In this document: piece after piece, positions 16,614 through 26,561 of the stretch
How the letters are laid out: each line of letters opens with the position of its first letter
How positions within the stretch are numbered: position 1 is the stretch's first letter
Origin: Nitrosotalea sp.
GTDB taxonomy: Archaea > Thermoproteota > Nitrososphaeria > Nitrososphaerales > Nitrosopumilaceae
DNA length: 51,750 bases
Assembly (NCBI GenBank): GCA_029850515.1
Contig: JARCRW010000025.1
Location: 1-51,750 of the forward strand
Direction: 5' to 3'
The notes under the pieces: generated by a model
Told to the model about the DNA's origin: nothing
Database searches by the model: none
Seen by the model: only the letters and a program-made list of their open reading frames with translations
Made by a program: the position numbers and the translations under genes

Positions 16614-17888
16614 ATGGTCAAGCCCAAGATAGAAAAACAAGATTCTGTAAAATTATACAAATTACGAAAGATGTTGGAAGACTTGTCAGATCATTCAGGA
16701 CGAGGAACAGAATTAATCTCGCTTTATGTTCCTCCGAAAAAGGCACTGCATGAAGTCATAAACAATCTTCGGGAAGAGCAGGGAACTGCAGACAACATCA
16801 AGTCTGATCTTACAAGAACCCATGTGGTAGATGCGCTATCAAGAGTAATTCAGAGGCTGAAGCTGTACAAGACATCTCCTGAAAAGGGACTCGTCATGTT
16901 TTGCGGTGCACTTCCACCACCAGGGGGCGGACCAATCGGAAGTGAAGTGATAAAGTTGTTTGAGATTGAGCCTCCAAAGGAATTACAGACATTTCTTTAC
17001 AGATGTGATGATCATTTTCACGTAGATATCCTCAAGGACATGCTAAAAGACGACAACATGATTGGTTTTTTGGCAATTGATGCAAAAGATGCAGGATGGG
17101 GATTGTTGCGCGGTGACAAATTAGATGTATTATCAGAGACGTCATCAGGAGTAGCAGGAAAGCACAGACAAGGAGGCCAATCTGCAAGAAGATTTGAAAG
17201 ACTACGAGAGATGGAGCTCAATGAATATTATAACAGAGTTGCGCATACAACGCGAGAATATTTCATAGACATTTATCCCGTAAAAGGTCTTATAGTTTCA
17301 GGTCCGGGACCAACAAAAGAGAACTTTATCAAAGAAAACTATCTAGAATATAGACTTCAGAACAATATCCTTGCAACACTTGATTGTTCCTATGCTGGTT
17401 CAGAAGGGGTACGTGAAGCATTTGCCAAAGCACAAGATGTGCTTACAGATTATAGAATGGTAGAAGAAAAGAAACTTGTAGACAAGTTGTTCAATGACAT
17501 ACATTTTTCAAGAGGCCTTGCAACCTACGGCCTCAATGAAATTATTGATTTAGTAAAAAGAAATGTGGTATCCACAATATTGATTACAGATGATACTAAT
17601 TTAAGAAAAATCGATATCACCTGTAGGAGATGCCAACATGTACAAAGCGAGATACTAGACCGCCCAAAAGTGATTCCAAGACTACAAGAACTACTAAGCC
17701 AACCATGCCCTAGCTGCAAAAGCATGGACCTAGAATCAACCGAGCGAGACATTGTAGATTATCTGGATTTGATTGCAGGTCAGACAGGTGCAAAGGTCGA
17801 AGTCATCACAGGTGCAACAGAATATGGTGCAATGCTTTCAAGCATAGGCAAAGTTGGCGCATTTTTAAGATACAATCCAAACCAGTGA
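16614..17888 (+). CDS. prf1: archaeal peptide chain release factor aRF1
   Basis: 424 aa, standard length. Domain 1 contains NIKS (61-64), the stop-codon recognition motif, and domain 2 contains GGQ (187-189), which triggers peptide release. The C-terminal domain carries a zinc-type site with C-x2-C in CRRCQH and CPSCKS. It recognises all three stop codons and acts with aEF1A/ABCE1. Translation start ATG 16614 follows the DsbA stop by 13 bases. Confidence 0.95.
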   Translation: MVKPKIEKQDSVKLYKLRKMLEDLSDHSGRGTELISLYVPPKKALHEVINNLREEQGTADNIKSDLTRTHVVDALSRVIQRLKLYKTSPEKGLVMFCGALPPPGGGPIGSEVIKLFEIEPPKELQTFLYRCDDHFHVDILKDMLKDDNMIGFLAIDAKDAGWGLLRGDKLDVLSETSSGVAGKHRQGGQSARRFERLREMELNEYYNRVAHTTREYFIDIYPVKGLIVSGPGPTKENFIKENYLEYRLQNNILATLDCSYAGSEGVREAFAKAQDVLTDYRMVEEKKLVDKLFNDIHFSRGLATYGLNEIIDLVKRNVVSTILITDDTNLRKIDITCRRCQHVQSEILDRPKVIPRLQELLSQPCPSCKSMDLESTERDIVDYLDLIAGQTGAKVEVITGATEYGAMLSSIGKVGAFLRYNPNQ

Positions 17889-17934
17889 TTTGTCAAAACA
17901 TAGCTCTAAATAATTTAAAACTCCATTCAAAATT

Positions 17935-18252
17935 ATGGAACATGTAACTCCAGAAGAATTTGATTCCAAGATCCTTGGAAGCAAGAAGGTGGTTGTTCTT
18001 TTCTATGCAACATGGTGTCCATACTGTAGCAATTTTAAACCAACATTCGAGTCTGCAAAGATTGAGACTGCAAACAAGGCAGGTTCAATTATTGATGAAG
18101 ACGAGAATCCACTCTGGGATAGATTCAACATCCAAGCAGTACCCACAATGATTGTATTTCAAGATGGAAAGATAATTTCACGAAGAGATGCAAGAAAGCA
18201 CGTTGGTCTGACAAAATCAGACATGGATTCCATCGTCACAGAACTAGCATGA
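17935..18252 (+). CDS. thioredoxin-like protein
   Basis: 105 aa. The active-site motif is WCPYC (Cys28, Cys31) in a classical thioredoxin context (VVLFYATWCPYCSNF), and the cis-proline loop is VPTMIVFQDG. By family it reduces protein disulfides in the cytoplasm; the CPYC dipeptide is more glutaredoxin- or PDI-like than the classical CGPC, so its redox potential may differ. The last nine bases overlap the convergent HIT gene. Confidence 0.88.
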   Translation: MEHVTPEEFDSKILGSKKVVVLFYATWCPYCSNFKPTFESAKIETANKAGSIIDEDENPLWDRFNIQAVPTMIVFQDGKIISRRDARKHVGLTKSDMDSIVTELA

Positions 18253-18657
18253 TTTTATATTATTTCTAATCTTTTTTGCCAACTCGCCAAGATCATTGTC
18301 ATTGGTAATCATTCTTTTTGCCCAAGAGTTTCCCATCTGACCATATCGTGGAATAATGTGTACGTGTACGTGTGGAATTATTTGATTTGCAGACCTTCCA
18401 TTGTTTTGACCAATGTTAAATCCATCCGCACCTGTCACGGCAATTATTCCACGTGCTATAATTGGAATATTGGAAAATAATCTGCCAACGTCATCACTTG
18501 TCATGTCTGTGACCTTTTCATGATGTGCCTTTGGCATCACTAATGAGTGACCTTTTTGTATAGGATACTTGTCCATGATTGCAATATGTGTTTCATCTTC
18601 AAATATCACATAAGCATCTTGTTTTCTATTTATGATGTCGCAGAAAAGACAGTCCAT
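18244..18657 (-). CDS. HIT-family nucleotide hydrolase
   Basis: 137 aa. The catalytic triad is H96-V-H98-V-H100 in IIPHVHVHIIPRYG. The N-terminus has C3-x2-C6, part of a possible zinc site. HIT proteins of this branch hydrolyse dinucleoside polyphosphates or adenosine phosphoramidates; the exact substrate cannot be read from sequence. It overlaps the thioredoxin gene tail to tail by nine bases. Confidence 0.88.
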   Translation of the reverse strand: MDCLFCDIINRKQDAYVIFEDETHIAIMDKYPIQKGHSLVMPKAHHEKVTDMTSDDVGRLFSNIPIIARGIIAVTGADGFNIGQNNGRSANQIIPHVHVHIIPRYGQMGNSWAKRMITNDNDLGELAKKIRNNIKSC

Positions 18658-18746
18658 GTCTTTTCCTGATACATATTTTATTTATACTCACCTTCAAGAT
18701 CACATTTGGTCATCTCAGATACTGTTATTTAGGGTAAAATTTTGAC

Positions 18747-19361
18747 TTGGATCGTCAAATGGGAAAAAAAGATAGAGAAGAGCGAGTTCAGGAACGAGAG
18801 ACTTTTTACCAAAAACGACAAAAGACCCAATTTAAGAACAAGGCAATAGCCTTTGGCATACTAGCAGGAATTGTGGCAGTCCTTGGAATTTCAAGTTACA
18901 ATTTTTACGTGTTATCATCAACTGTGACACCAAATGGAGAGCCACCTGGCGCAGGCCCATTGGGCAAGTATCACATCCATGCCGGAATTTTGACAATGAT
19001 TTACGGTCAACAGTTTGATTATTCATCTACAGCTTACCAGATAAAAAGTCCGTACATCAGTTTCCAAAAAGGAAATGGTGAAACAATCCACATGATGGCA
19101 ACCAATGTAACAATGGGATTCCTATTTGACTCTCTACACATTGGATTAGATGACAAGTGTTTCACATTCCCTGACAAGCGAGCATTTTGTACAAATGCCA
19201 ATTATACATTAAAGTTCTACGTCAATCACCACGAAGTTCCAGATCTGAGAAATTATGTATTCAAGGATCAAGACAGGCTATTGATATCATATGGTAATGA
19301 GAACGATACACAAATCAATGCCCAGCTAGCGCGACTAGATGGATTCCAGTTAATCACTTAA
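18747..19361 (+). CDS. membrane-anchored extracytoplasmic protein with HIHAG motif
   Basis: 204 aa from TTG 18747; ATG 18759 is about as likely, with a TATA-like TTATTTA at 18725-18731. A basic, charged N-terminal helix (1-30) precedes one membrane helix (33-57), and the rest is outside the cell. The outside domain starts GKYHIHAG, contains a QIKSPYISFQKGNGETIHM stretch and two cysteines (DDKCF, RAFC), a pattern that resembles, from memory, uncharacterised secreted domains with an H-x-H-A-D/G start and a later IH-x-H. That could be metal-binding, but the function is unknown. Confidence 0.7.
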   Translation: MDRQMGKKDREERVQERETFYQKRQKTQFKNKAIAFGILAGIVAVLGISSYNFYVLSSTVTPNGEPPGAGPLGKYHIHAGILTMIYGQQFDYSSTAYQIKSPYISFQKGNGETIHMMATNVTMGFLFDSLHIGLDDKCFTFPDKRAFCTNANYTLKFYVNHHEVPDLRNYVFKDQDRLLISYGNENDTQINAQLARLDGFQLIT

Positions 19362-20572
19362 GGCTCAGAGAGTTCATCTTTTAGTGCTCTGAATTCATCC
19401 ACAGTGATTTCTCCTTTTGCTAGTCTGTTTTTGAGAATCATCATGGCATAGTCACCATCTTTTTGATCAGATGTGACATCAGGTGGTACAACAATGTCTT
19501 TCTTTTCCACGACAGCATCACCCAATGGTTTTCGTTTCCTTCTAAGATATAGTATGTAGACAACTATGCCGACACCCACAAGAGAAATTACAGGATATAC
19601 TACAAGGTGGATATCAAAATTCATACTGCTTTGCGTGGGGTTATTTCCTGATACGTTTGCAGATTTTTGTACCCCCAGACTTGAAGATGCATCGTTTACA
19701 GCCATCGTTTCATTTAGATGAATAACTTGAACACTGCCAGATGGATTTGTCGAGCCAGGGTTACCACCGTGAAGTAATTCTTGTAATCTTTGTGCGTCCG
19801 CTAATCTTTGTTGGAGTAGTTCAGCAAGAGAAGGAGTAGAAGATTGGTTAGTTGTAGTGTTTGTAGTACCTTGAGTTGCAGTTTGACCAGGAGTCTGCAA
19901 AGTAACAGCAGATATAACATTAGATGGAATGCTTGCACCAGCTTGGTTTACAGCGTATACTCTGTACACGTATGAAGTGTTTGGAGTAAGACCAACATCT
20001 GCAAATGTCGTAGAGGAAATCGGTATAACCGATGTAGACCAAGTGGAACCTCCATCGGTAGAACGCCCAATTTCATACCCAAGGGATTGCGTGCCTCCAG
20101 TATTTGCAGGAGCAGTCCAACTGAGATCAATTTCTGTCGAGGAGACAACTGATGCTGTCAAAGATGTAGGCGGAGAAGGAATTATGGGCGAGCCATCTGG
20201 TGAGAATACAAAAACTACAGTTTGCCCATTTTCCTTGTTTGCAATAAAGGCAGTTGCGTTGTATGTTCCCTTGAGTAAGAATTTTTGCTGGTTAGTAGAT
20301 GCACTAGTATCGACAGATATCTGAAATTGATGATTATTGTCTGCATTCCCTGATGCAAGTAAAATAAACTTGCCAGTTGGATCAAAGACTAGTATAGTCA
20401 CGTTAGGAGGATCTGTATTCAATATCGTGCCAGAAAAGTAAATTGTGCTACCTCCTTTGTAAAATGAGGCATTTGTTTTAAGCGAAGTCACTTCGGCATA
20501 AGCAGGAATTAGTGTAATAGATATGGCAGATACAGATAACAGCACTGCAAGATATAATCCATTTTTACCCAT
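19358..20572 (-). CDS. cell-surface protein: Ig-like, FN3, membrane helix and SHOCT domain
   Basis: 404 aa. Signal peptide 1-26 (ends AYAEV), an Ig-like domain (about 30-130) like that of the gene at 470, a fibronectin type III domain (137-228), a Thr/Gln/Ser linker and short helix (229-270), one membrane helix (322-343), a basic cytoplasmic stretch and a C-terminal SHOCT motif (376-404, ILKNRLAKGEITVDEF). It is thus a type I surface protein with a short cytoplasmic tail; SHOCT helices usually mediate oligomerisation or docking. Its four terminal bases overlap the convergent gene at 18747-19361. Role unknown. Confidence 0.8.
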   Translation of the reverse strand: MGKNGLYLAVLLSVSAISITLIPAYAEVTSLKTNASFYKGGSTIYFSGTILNTDPPNVTILVFDPTGKFILLASGNADNNHQFQISVDTSASTNQQKFLLKGTYNATAFIANKENGQTVVFVFSPDGSPIIPSPPTSLTASVVSSTEIDLSWTAPANTGGTQSLGYEIGRSTDGGSTWSTSVIPISSTTFADVGLTPNTSYVYRVYAVNQAGASIPSNVISAVTLQTPGQTATQGTTNTTTNQSSTPSLAELLQQRLADAQRLQELLHGGNPGSTNPSGSVQVIHLNETMAVNDASSSLGVQKSANVSGNNPTQSSMNFDIHLVVYPVISLVGVGIVVYILYLRRKRKPLGDAVVEKKDIVVPPDVTSDQKDGDYAMMILKNRLAKGEITVDEFRALKDELSEP

Positions 20573-20752
20573 ATCAGGAATCTAATATTCTAATTATTAA
20601 AAACTCAGTAGAATTCACACTTGTCAACTCTTGAGTTCAATTTATTCATAAAAAATGGAAATTGCGCTCATATGATTGATCGTTTTTTCAAGCAATATCA
20701 TACAGATTAACAAAATCTAGAGTGTGATCTCATTTATGATATTATCTAGTAT

Positions 20753-20762
20753 GTATAAAATA
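20753..20762 (+). promoter_or_regulatory. TATA box of ilvD
   Basis: GTATAAAATA about 23 bases before the ATG at 20780, an excellent match to the archaeal consensus, so the mRNA probably starts at or next to the start codon. Confidence 0.65.
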
Positions 20763-20779
20763 GGGCACAAAACATAGGG

Positions 20780-22462
20780 ATGATTATGGAAATATCTAGT
20801 AGAAACGTAGTTGATGGTCCTTCCAGGGCACCTCATAGAGCCATGTACAAGGCAATGGGTTTAGACGACAATGATTTAGGAAAATCATTCATTGGTGTAT
20901 CCCACAGCGGAAATGAAGCGACCCCATGCAACATCCATCTTGGAAGGTTGGCAACTCATGCAAAGGCAGGAGTAGAAGCTGCGGGAGGTACGCCCAGAGA
21001 GTTTTCTACAATTGCAGTAAGTGATGGCATTGCAATGGGTCATGAAGGTATGAAGTCATCTCTTGTTAGCAGGGAAATTATTGCAGATTCAATTGAATTG
21101 ATGGTTAGAGCACACCAGTATGACGGACTGGTTGGAATTGCAGGTTGTGATAAAAGCCTTCCAGGTACAATGATGGGGATGGCTCGTCTTAACCTACCGT
21201 CAGTCTTTGTATACGGTGGTACAATCATGCCAGGAGTTTTCGAAGGAAAACAGGTTACAGTCCAGGATGTTTATGAGGCAGTAGGAGCATATGATGCAGG
21301 AAATCTAACATTAGAAGCTTTGAAAAATTTAGAAAATGTTGCATGTCCAAATTCAGGCTCGTGTGGGGGAATGTATACCGCAAACACGATGGCCTCAATT
21401 AGTGAAGCAATTGGAATAGCTCTTCCAGGAAATGCATCCCCACCAGCAGAAGATCCAAGAAGAGAAAAAATGGTATACGAAAGTGGCAAGGCTGTAATGA
21501 ATTTACTTGAAGCAGGAATTAGACCAAAAGATATTTTGACATTCGAAGCATTTGAAAATGCCATTGTGGTGGCCAATGCCATAGGTGGGTCTACAAATGC
21601 AGTATTGCACTTGCTTGCATTATCTCGTGAGATAGGTGTAAAACTTACACTTGATGATTTTGAAAGAATTAGAAGAAAGACACCACACATTGCAGATATG
21701 AGGCCTGGAGGAACGTATGTCATGCTTGATCTTGACAAGATAGGCGGAATTCCATTGCTAATGAAAAGTTTACAGAAGAAAAATCTCATTCATGAGAATG
21801 CCATCACGGTAACAGGTAAAACAATCAAACAGAATCTTGATTCAATGCAGATACCATTTGATGCAAGCCAAAAGGTGTTAAAATCAATTGAATTACCAAT
21901 TCATGAGGTTGGAACTCTTACAATACTCAGAGGTTCACTTGCTCCAGATGGCGCAGTAGTAAAAGTTGCAGGTGTTCACACAAAAGAATTCAGAGGCAAG
22001 GCCAAAGTGTTTGATAGGGAAGAGGATGCATTTGACGCAATATCCAAACGACAGATAAAGGAACAAGACGTTGTCATAATAAGATATGAAGGTCCAAAAG
22101 GAGGACCCGGAATGCGAGAGATGTTAGGAGTCACGGCTGCACTAGTTGGACAAAATTTGGGTGAAAAAGTTGCATTAATAACAGATGGAAGGTTTTCAGG
22201 TGCAACAAGAGGATTCATGATAGGTCATGTTGCTCCAGAGGCAGCAGTGGGAGGAAATATCGCACTTGTAAGAGAGGGCGATGAAATTGTCATCAACCTT
22301 GAGAAAAATACCATAGACCTGATTGTACCAGAAGATGAACTTGTACAAAGAAGAAAAGAATGGAAGCCAAGAAAACCAAATTATGAAACTGGTGCTCTTG
22401 CAAAATTTGCATCACTAGTATCCTCTGCAGCAGAGGGTGCAATAACAAGACCAATCTGGTAA
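20780..22462 (+). CDS. ilvD: dihydroxy-acid dehydratase
   Basis: 560 aa. Iron-sulfur cysteines are in [21 protein letters not shown] and [12 protein letters not shown], the usual three. A second ATG lies two codons downstream (20786). It dehydrates dihydroxyisovalerate and dihydroxymethylvalerate, the third step of valine and isoleucine synthesis. The partner genes ilvB and ilvN lie 22 kb further on, so the pathway is not contiguous. Confidence 0.95.
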   Translation: MIMEISSRNVVDGPSRAPHRAMYKAMGLDDNDLGKSFIGVSHSGNEATPCNIHLGRLATHAKAGVEAAGGTPREFSTIAVSDGIAMGHEGMKSSLVSREIIADSIELMVRAHQYDGLVGIAGCDKSLPGTMMGMARLNLPSVFVYGGTIMPGVFEGKQVTVQDVYEAVGAYDAGNLTLEALKNLENVACPNSGSCGGMYTANTMASISEAIGIALPGNASPPAEDPRREKMVYESGKAVMNLLEAGIRPKDILTFEAFENAIVVANAIGGSTNAVLHLLALSREIGVKLTLDDFERIRRKTPHIADMRPGGTYVMLDLDKIGGIPLLMKSLQKKNLIHENAITVTGKTIKQNLDSMQIPFDASQKVLKSIELPIHEVGTLTILRGSLAPDGAVVKVAGVHTKEFRGKAKVFDREEDAFDAISKRQIKEQDVVIIRYEGPKGGPGMREMLGVTAALVGQNLGEKVALITDGRFSGATRGFMIGHVAPEAAVGGNIALVREGDEIVINLEKNTIDLIVPEDELVQRRKEWKPRKPNYETGALAKFASLVSSAAEGAITRPIW

Positions 22463-22481
22463 AATTGCAGATTTCAAAAAA

Positions 22482-22697
22482 TCATTCTTGAGGAATATGA
22501 TATTGGCAAAAAAGCCTCAGGTTCGGACCTATTCTCTTTGCAGTAACAGACATTCCGTCATCTAGGCCCTTTTGACAAACAGTACACACAGCTTCTATCA
22601 CAGTTGTGTGAACCATCGATTTTTTTCGTACAAAATACAGATCCTGGAACAATAATGATTTGCTACTGTCAAAATCCGGAATTAAGATCTGAGACAT
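22482..22697 (-). CDS. small zinc-binding protein, paralog of the 4110-4316 gene
   Basis: 71 aa. The order is SLLFQDLYF, a basic stretch, AVCTVCQKGLDDG, SVTAK, LFCQYH, giving C-x2-C and C-x2-H as the likely zinc ligands; the same plan as the gene at 4110-4316. A TATA-like TTTATATG (about 22720-22728) lies about 26 bases upstream, so the message is probably leaderless. Convergent with ilvD across 19 bases. Function unknown. Confidence 0.7.
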   Translation of the reverse strand: MSQILIPDFDSSKSLLFQDLYFVRKKSMVHTTVIEAVCTVCQKGLDDGMSVTAKRIGPNLRLFCQYHIPQE

Positions 22698-22773
22698 AGA
22701 TCATTATACTCCCCGATTGCATATAAAGGTACCGTACTATACCGTAATATGCACAATCTCGTGTGCGGCTTAA

Positions 22774-22783
22774 TTTTAAATAG
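22774..22783 (+). promoter_or_regulatory. TATA box of the trp operon
   Basis: TTTTAAATAG, centred about 30 bases before the GTG start of trpE at 22809, which leaves a leader of only a few bases and thus no room for a classical trp attenuator. Confidence 0.6.
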
Positions 22784-22808
22784 AGACACGGGATGAACCT
22801 GTTCATGG

Positions 22809-24164
22809 GTGGCCACATTTGGGCATTCAAGCCTTAAGATAATACCCCTAGACTATACTGGCTCCCAATTTGATCTATACAACAAGATATCACGTGAATT
22901 TGAACATTCTTTCTTCTTTGAATCCCTCACAGGACCAGAAGAGTTGGCAGAGACATCACTGATTGGTTTTGACCCATCAGTGATAATCAAGGGATATTTT
23001 GACAAAGTTGTACTTCATTACAAAAGAGGAGGCTCGATGACCATTCATACAAGTGATCCCTTGTCCGAGATCAAGAAGCTGGTATACCAGGTACCGGATC
23101 AGAAATACAGGTACGTGGGAGGCGCAGTCGGAATTATAAACTATGACGCAATTAGATTATGGGAAAACATTCCAGATTCCCATAAGGATTCAGACGAACC
23201 ACTGATGGAGTTCGGAATCTATACAGATGGCATACTTTACGACAACAAAGAAAAAAGATCATTTTATTTCTATTATGATAAAAATAGAATTGATAAAATA
23301 TCATACACTAGCATAGACTGTGACAAGTTTTCTGTTTCAGAAATTTCTGAAAATTTGAACCAGGACAAGTTTACAGAAATGATAACGCAGGCAAAAAAAT
23401 ACATTCAGGCTGGAGACATTTTTCAAGTAGTGCTTTCAAGAAAATTTAATTTTGATGCAGATGGAGATTATCTCAAAGTATACAAGGTTCTGCGCCAGAT
23501 AAATCCATCACCATATCTGTACCACATGAAACTAGGAAAGAGAACCATAATTGGTTCCAGTCCAGAAATGTTATTGCGTATTACAGGAAACCAAGTTGAG
23601 ACATTCCCCATTGCAGGTACAAGACCAATTACAAGCGATGAGAAAAAAAACGAAGAGCTAAAAAATGAAATGTTGCACGATGAAAAAGAGCTTGCAGAAC
23701 ATACCATGCTAGTAGACCTTGGCAGAAACGACATTGGCAGAGTGTGCAGATACGGTTCCGTGCATGTCAAAGAATTGATGGCTGTAAAAAAATTCAGCCA
23801 CGTACAACATATTGTGACTCATGTAGTTGGAACTTTGGATAAAAAATATGACATGTATGACGCCATGAAGGCAGTATTTCCTGCAGGAACAGTCTCTGGT
23901 GCACCAAAGATACGAGCAATGGAGATAATTGATGAGCTCGAACCTGATGCAAGAGGACCTTATGCAGGAGCAGTTGGATATTTTTCATTTAACGGTTGCT
24001 GCGACTTTGCAATTGGGATAAGAAGCATCTTCATGAATGGTTCAAGGGGTTTCATACAGGCAGGAGCAGGCATAGTGACAGACTCGGTAGCACAAAATGA
24101 ATGGATGGAGACAGAGCACAAGGCAAATGCAATGATAACGGCCCTAAAGGAGGCAACAAGATGA
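22809..24164 (+). CDS. trpE: anthranilate synthase component I
   Basis: 451 aa, starting at GTG 22809. Typical TrpE pattern: GDIFQVVLSRKF, GSSPEMLLRI, VDLGRNDIGRVCRYGSV, AGTVSGAPKIRAMEIIDELE. It makes anthranilate from chorismate with ammonia from TrpG. It opens the operon E-G-D-C-B-A and its stop overlaps trpG by ATGA. Confidence 0.95.
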   Translation: MATFGHSSLKIIPLDYTGSQFDLYNKISREFEHSFFFESLTGPEELAETSLIGFDPSVIIKGYFDKVVLHYKRGGSMTIHTSDPLSEIKKLVYQVPDQKYRYVGGAVGIINYDAIRLWENIPDSHKDSDEPLMEFGIYTDGILYDNKEKRSFYFYYDKNRIDKISYTSIDCDKFSVSEISENLNQDKFTEMITQAKKYIQAGDIFQVVLSRKFNFDADGDYLKVYKVLRQINPSPYLYHMKLGKRTIIGSSPEMLLRITGNQVETFPIAGTRPITSDEKKNEELKNEMLHDEKELAEHTMLVDLGRNDIGRVCRYGSVHVKELMAVKKFSHVQHIVTHVVGTLDKKYDMYDAMKAVFPAGTVSGAPKIRAMEIIDELEPDARGPYAGAVGYFSFNGCCDFAIGIRSIFMNGSRGFIQAGAGIVTDSVAQNEWMETEHKANAMITALKEATR

Positions 24165-24748
24165 AATTCCTGATAATTGACAATTATGATTCATTTGTGT
24201 ACAACATTGCCCAGTTACTAGGCGAACTAAACGTAGAGTCTGATGTCATCAGAAATGACAAGATAACAATCGAGGACATCAAGAAAGGAAACTATGATGC
24301 AATAATAATTTCCCCAGGACCTGGAACACCAGAAGATGAGAAATATTTTGGGATATGCACCAAAGTAATAAAGGAACTGGGACCCACAAAACCAATACTC
24401 GGGGTATGTCTTGGTCATCAGGGAATCATACATGCATTCGGTGGCAAAGTCGTCAATGCGGGAAATGTAAGACATGGAAAGACAAGCCCCGTGGAGCACA
24501 CCAAGTCTCCACTCTTTGAGGGAGTGCAAAATCCATTTCGAGCAACTCGATACCATTCACTCGTAGGAGACAAGACAGTAATTCCAGATGACCTTCAGGT
24601 AACTGCCATTGCACAAGATGACAAGGAGATAATGGCAATAAGCCACAAAAGATATCTAATAGAGGGAGTCCAGTTCCATCCCGAATCAATAATGACTGAT
24701 GAGGGCAAGAAGATTCTAAGTAACTTTATAAAATTGGTGCAAAAATGA
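24161..24748 (+). CDS. trpG: anthranilate synthase component II (glutamine amidotransferase)
   Basis: 195 aa from the ATG at 24161, which overlaps the trpE stop (ATGA); the frame is open further upstream but that is trpE coding sequence. Class I glutaminase with the nucleophile in GVCLGHQ and the His-Glu pair in QFHPES. It supplies ammonia to TrpE. Confidence 0.95.
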   Translation: MKFLIIDNYDSFVYNIAQLLGELNVESDVIRNDKITIEDIKKGNYDAIIISPGPGTPEDEKYFGICTKVIKELGPTKPILGVCLGHQGIIHAFGGKVVNAGNVRHGKTSPVEHTKSPLFEGVQNPFRATRYHSLVGDKTVIPDDLQVTAIAQDDKEIMAISHKRYLIEGVQFHPESIMTDEGKKILSNFIKLVQK

Positions 24749-25791
24749 TCACAGAATATATCACCAAAATGTCTTTGAACAAAAACCTCAGCCATGATGA
24801 AATGTCTCAAATCATGGATGACATACTGGCTGGAAAAGTTTCTGTTGACGAGACTACAAGTTTTCTTGAGGCACTAACAGAAAAGGGGGAGACTGATCAA
24901 GAACTTGTTGCAATGCTTGACAAGATGCAGCAAAATGCAATACACATACACCCAAAGATAAATCAAAATATCATAGATGTCTGCGGAACGGGCGGAGACA
25001 GGACGCACACATTCAATATTTCAACGACTGCGTCATTTGTCATTGCTGCATCAGGAATAGTAGTTGCAAAACATGGAAACAGGTCAGTCTCTGGCATAAG
25101 TGGAAGTGCGGACATTTTCGAATATTTTGGATATGACCTCAACATGAAACCACACCAAGTTCAAGAAATAATTGAAAGATTTGGAATTGGTTTCATGTTT
25201 GCCCCTCAGTTCCACCCCGCCATGAGAAACGTTGCAGATGCAAGAAAACGCCTTGACAGGAGAACTGCGTTTAATTTGCTTGGTCCCTTGTGCAATCCAG
25301 CACAGGTAAAGCACCAGCTTGTGGGAGTATATTCAAAAGAATACCTCGGTCGTGTCATATCCCTTTTAGAGTCAAGAGGGTCTGTAAGCGTGATGACGGT
25401 AATCTCAGAAGATGGTCTTGATGAATTATCTACAACATCCAAAAATTACATTTATCAACTAAACAAGGGCGAGGTCACAAGTTCTGTACTGGACCCTATA
25501 GAACTTGGTTTGAGTAGGGCAAAACTTTCGGATTTCCAGATTTCAACAAAAGAGGATGCAATAAACGCCTTTGTTACAGTCCTAGATGGAACTGCCAAGA
25601 AAACAATGATTGAGATAACCGCACTCAATGCTGCAGCAGGATTGATTGTTGGGGGATTCTCAGAGAAATTCGATGATGCCCTGCAAGTTTCGCTCCAATC
25701 AATTAAAAATGGCAATGCATACAACCTCTTCAAAGACTTTGTAAAACATTGTGGAGATGTTACAAAGTTGGAGGCTTTTGAGAAAAAATGA
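24745..25791 (+). CDS. trpD: anthranilate phosphoribosyltransferase
   Basis: 348 aa, ATG overlapping the trpG stop. It has the PRPP-binding DVCGTGGDRTHTFNIST, the KHGNRSVSG loop and the conserved FNLLGPLCNP. It transfers phosphoribose to anthranilate. Its stop overlaps trpC by four bases. Confidence 0.95.
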   Translation: MITEYITKMSLNKNLSHDEMSQIMDDILAGKVSVDETTSFLEALTEKGETDQELVAMLDKMQQNAIHIHPKINQNIIDVCGTGGDRTHTFNISTTASFVIAASGIVVAKHGNRSVSGISGSADIFEYFGYDLNMKPHQVQEIIERFGIGFMFAPQFHPAMRNVADARKRLDRRTAFNLLGPLCNPAQVKHQLVGVYSKEYLGRVISLLESRGSVSVMTVISEDGLDELSTTSKNYIYQLNKGEVTSSVLDPIELGLSRAKLSDFQISTKEDAINAFVTVLDGTAKKTMIEITALNAAAGLIVGGFSEKFDDALQVSLQSIKNGNAYNLFKDFVKHCGDVTKLEAFEKK

Positions 25792-26561
25792 AAGACATGC
25801 TAGAAAAACTTGCCAAGAACTCACAAAAGGCAATAAGTGATGGAGTATACGAAATCAACTACAAGACCCCCAAGTCAAAACAAAATCTAGTAAATCAAAT
25901 CAAAAACAACAAGCATGCTTCATTGATTACCGAAGTAAAATTTTCATCTCCATCACTTGGCAACATACGAGATGTATCAGATCCAGTCTTTATTGCAAAC
26001 CAAATGGTCGAGGGCGGTGCAGTCGGATTATCAGTTTTGACACAGCCATACTTGTTTAATGGCTCACCAGATTATTTTACAAAGATTAGAAAAAAAATCA
26101 AGGTTCCACTACTTATGAAAGACATCGTGGTTGACAAGATGCAAATCGATGCTGCCGAAAAACTAGGTGCGGACGTTGTTCTTTTGATACAAGCAATATT
26201 TGACAAGAAATTTGCAAAAGATATTGATGACTTTGTATCATATGCGCACAAAAAGAACCTGCTGGTATTACTTGAGTCCCATACAAAAAAAGAATTTATC
26301 GAGTCTACAGAAACACATGCGGACATACTTGGCATAAACAATCGTAACTTGGACACTCTTGAGATTGACCTCGACACCACCAAATCAATACTAAAGGACA
26401 GAGATGAGAAAAGAATTGTGATATCAGAGAGCGGAGTAGAGTCTCCAAAAGACATCAAGTTTCTTGACAAATGTGGTGCAGATGCTTTCTTGGTAGGCAG
26501 TAGCATAATGAGGAGTAAAGATATCAAGGGACTAGTGTCAGAGTTGGTGTCAGCAATATGA
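25788..26561 (+). CDS. trpC: indole-3-glycerol phosphate synthase
   Basis: 257 aa, overlapping trpD and trpB by four bases each. A TIM barrel with the family motifs [11 protein letters not shown] (catalytic Lys), [24 protein letters not shown] and VISESGV. It closes the indole ring. There is no fused or neighbouring trpF to supply the preceding isomerase step, see findings. Confidence 0.93.
   Translation: MKDMLEKLAKNSQKAISDGVYEINYKTPKSKQNLVNQIKNNKHASLITEVKFSSPSLGNIRDVSDPVFIANQMVEGGAVGLSVLTQPYLFNGSPDYFTKIRKKIKVPLLMKDIVVDKMQIDAAEKLGADVVLLIQAIFDKKFAKDIDDFVSYAHKKNLLVLLESHTKKEFIESTETHADILGINNRNLDTLEIDLDTTKSILKDRDEKRIVISESGVESPKDIKFLDKCGADAFLVGSSIMRSKDIKGLVSELVSAI

Noticed and set aside
22805-22837. 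Ten-codon frame MGGHIWAFKP before trpE as a trp leader peptide
   Set aside because: Only one Trp, it overlaps the trpE GTG start, and the TATA box leaves no leader; no hairpins.
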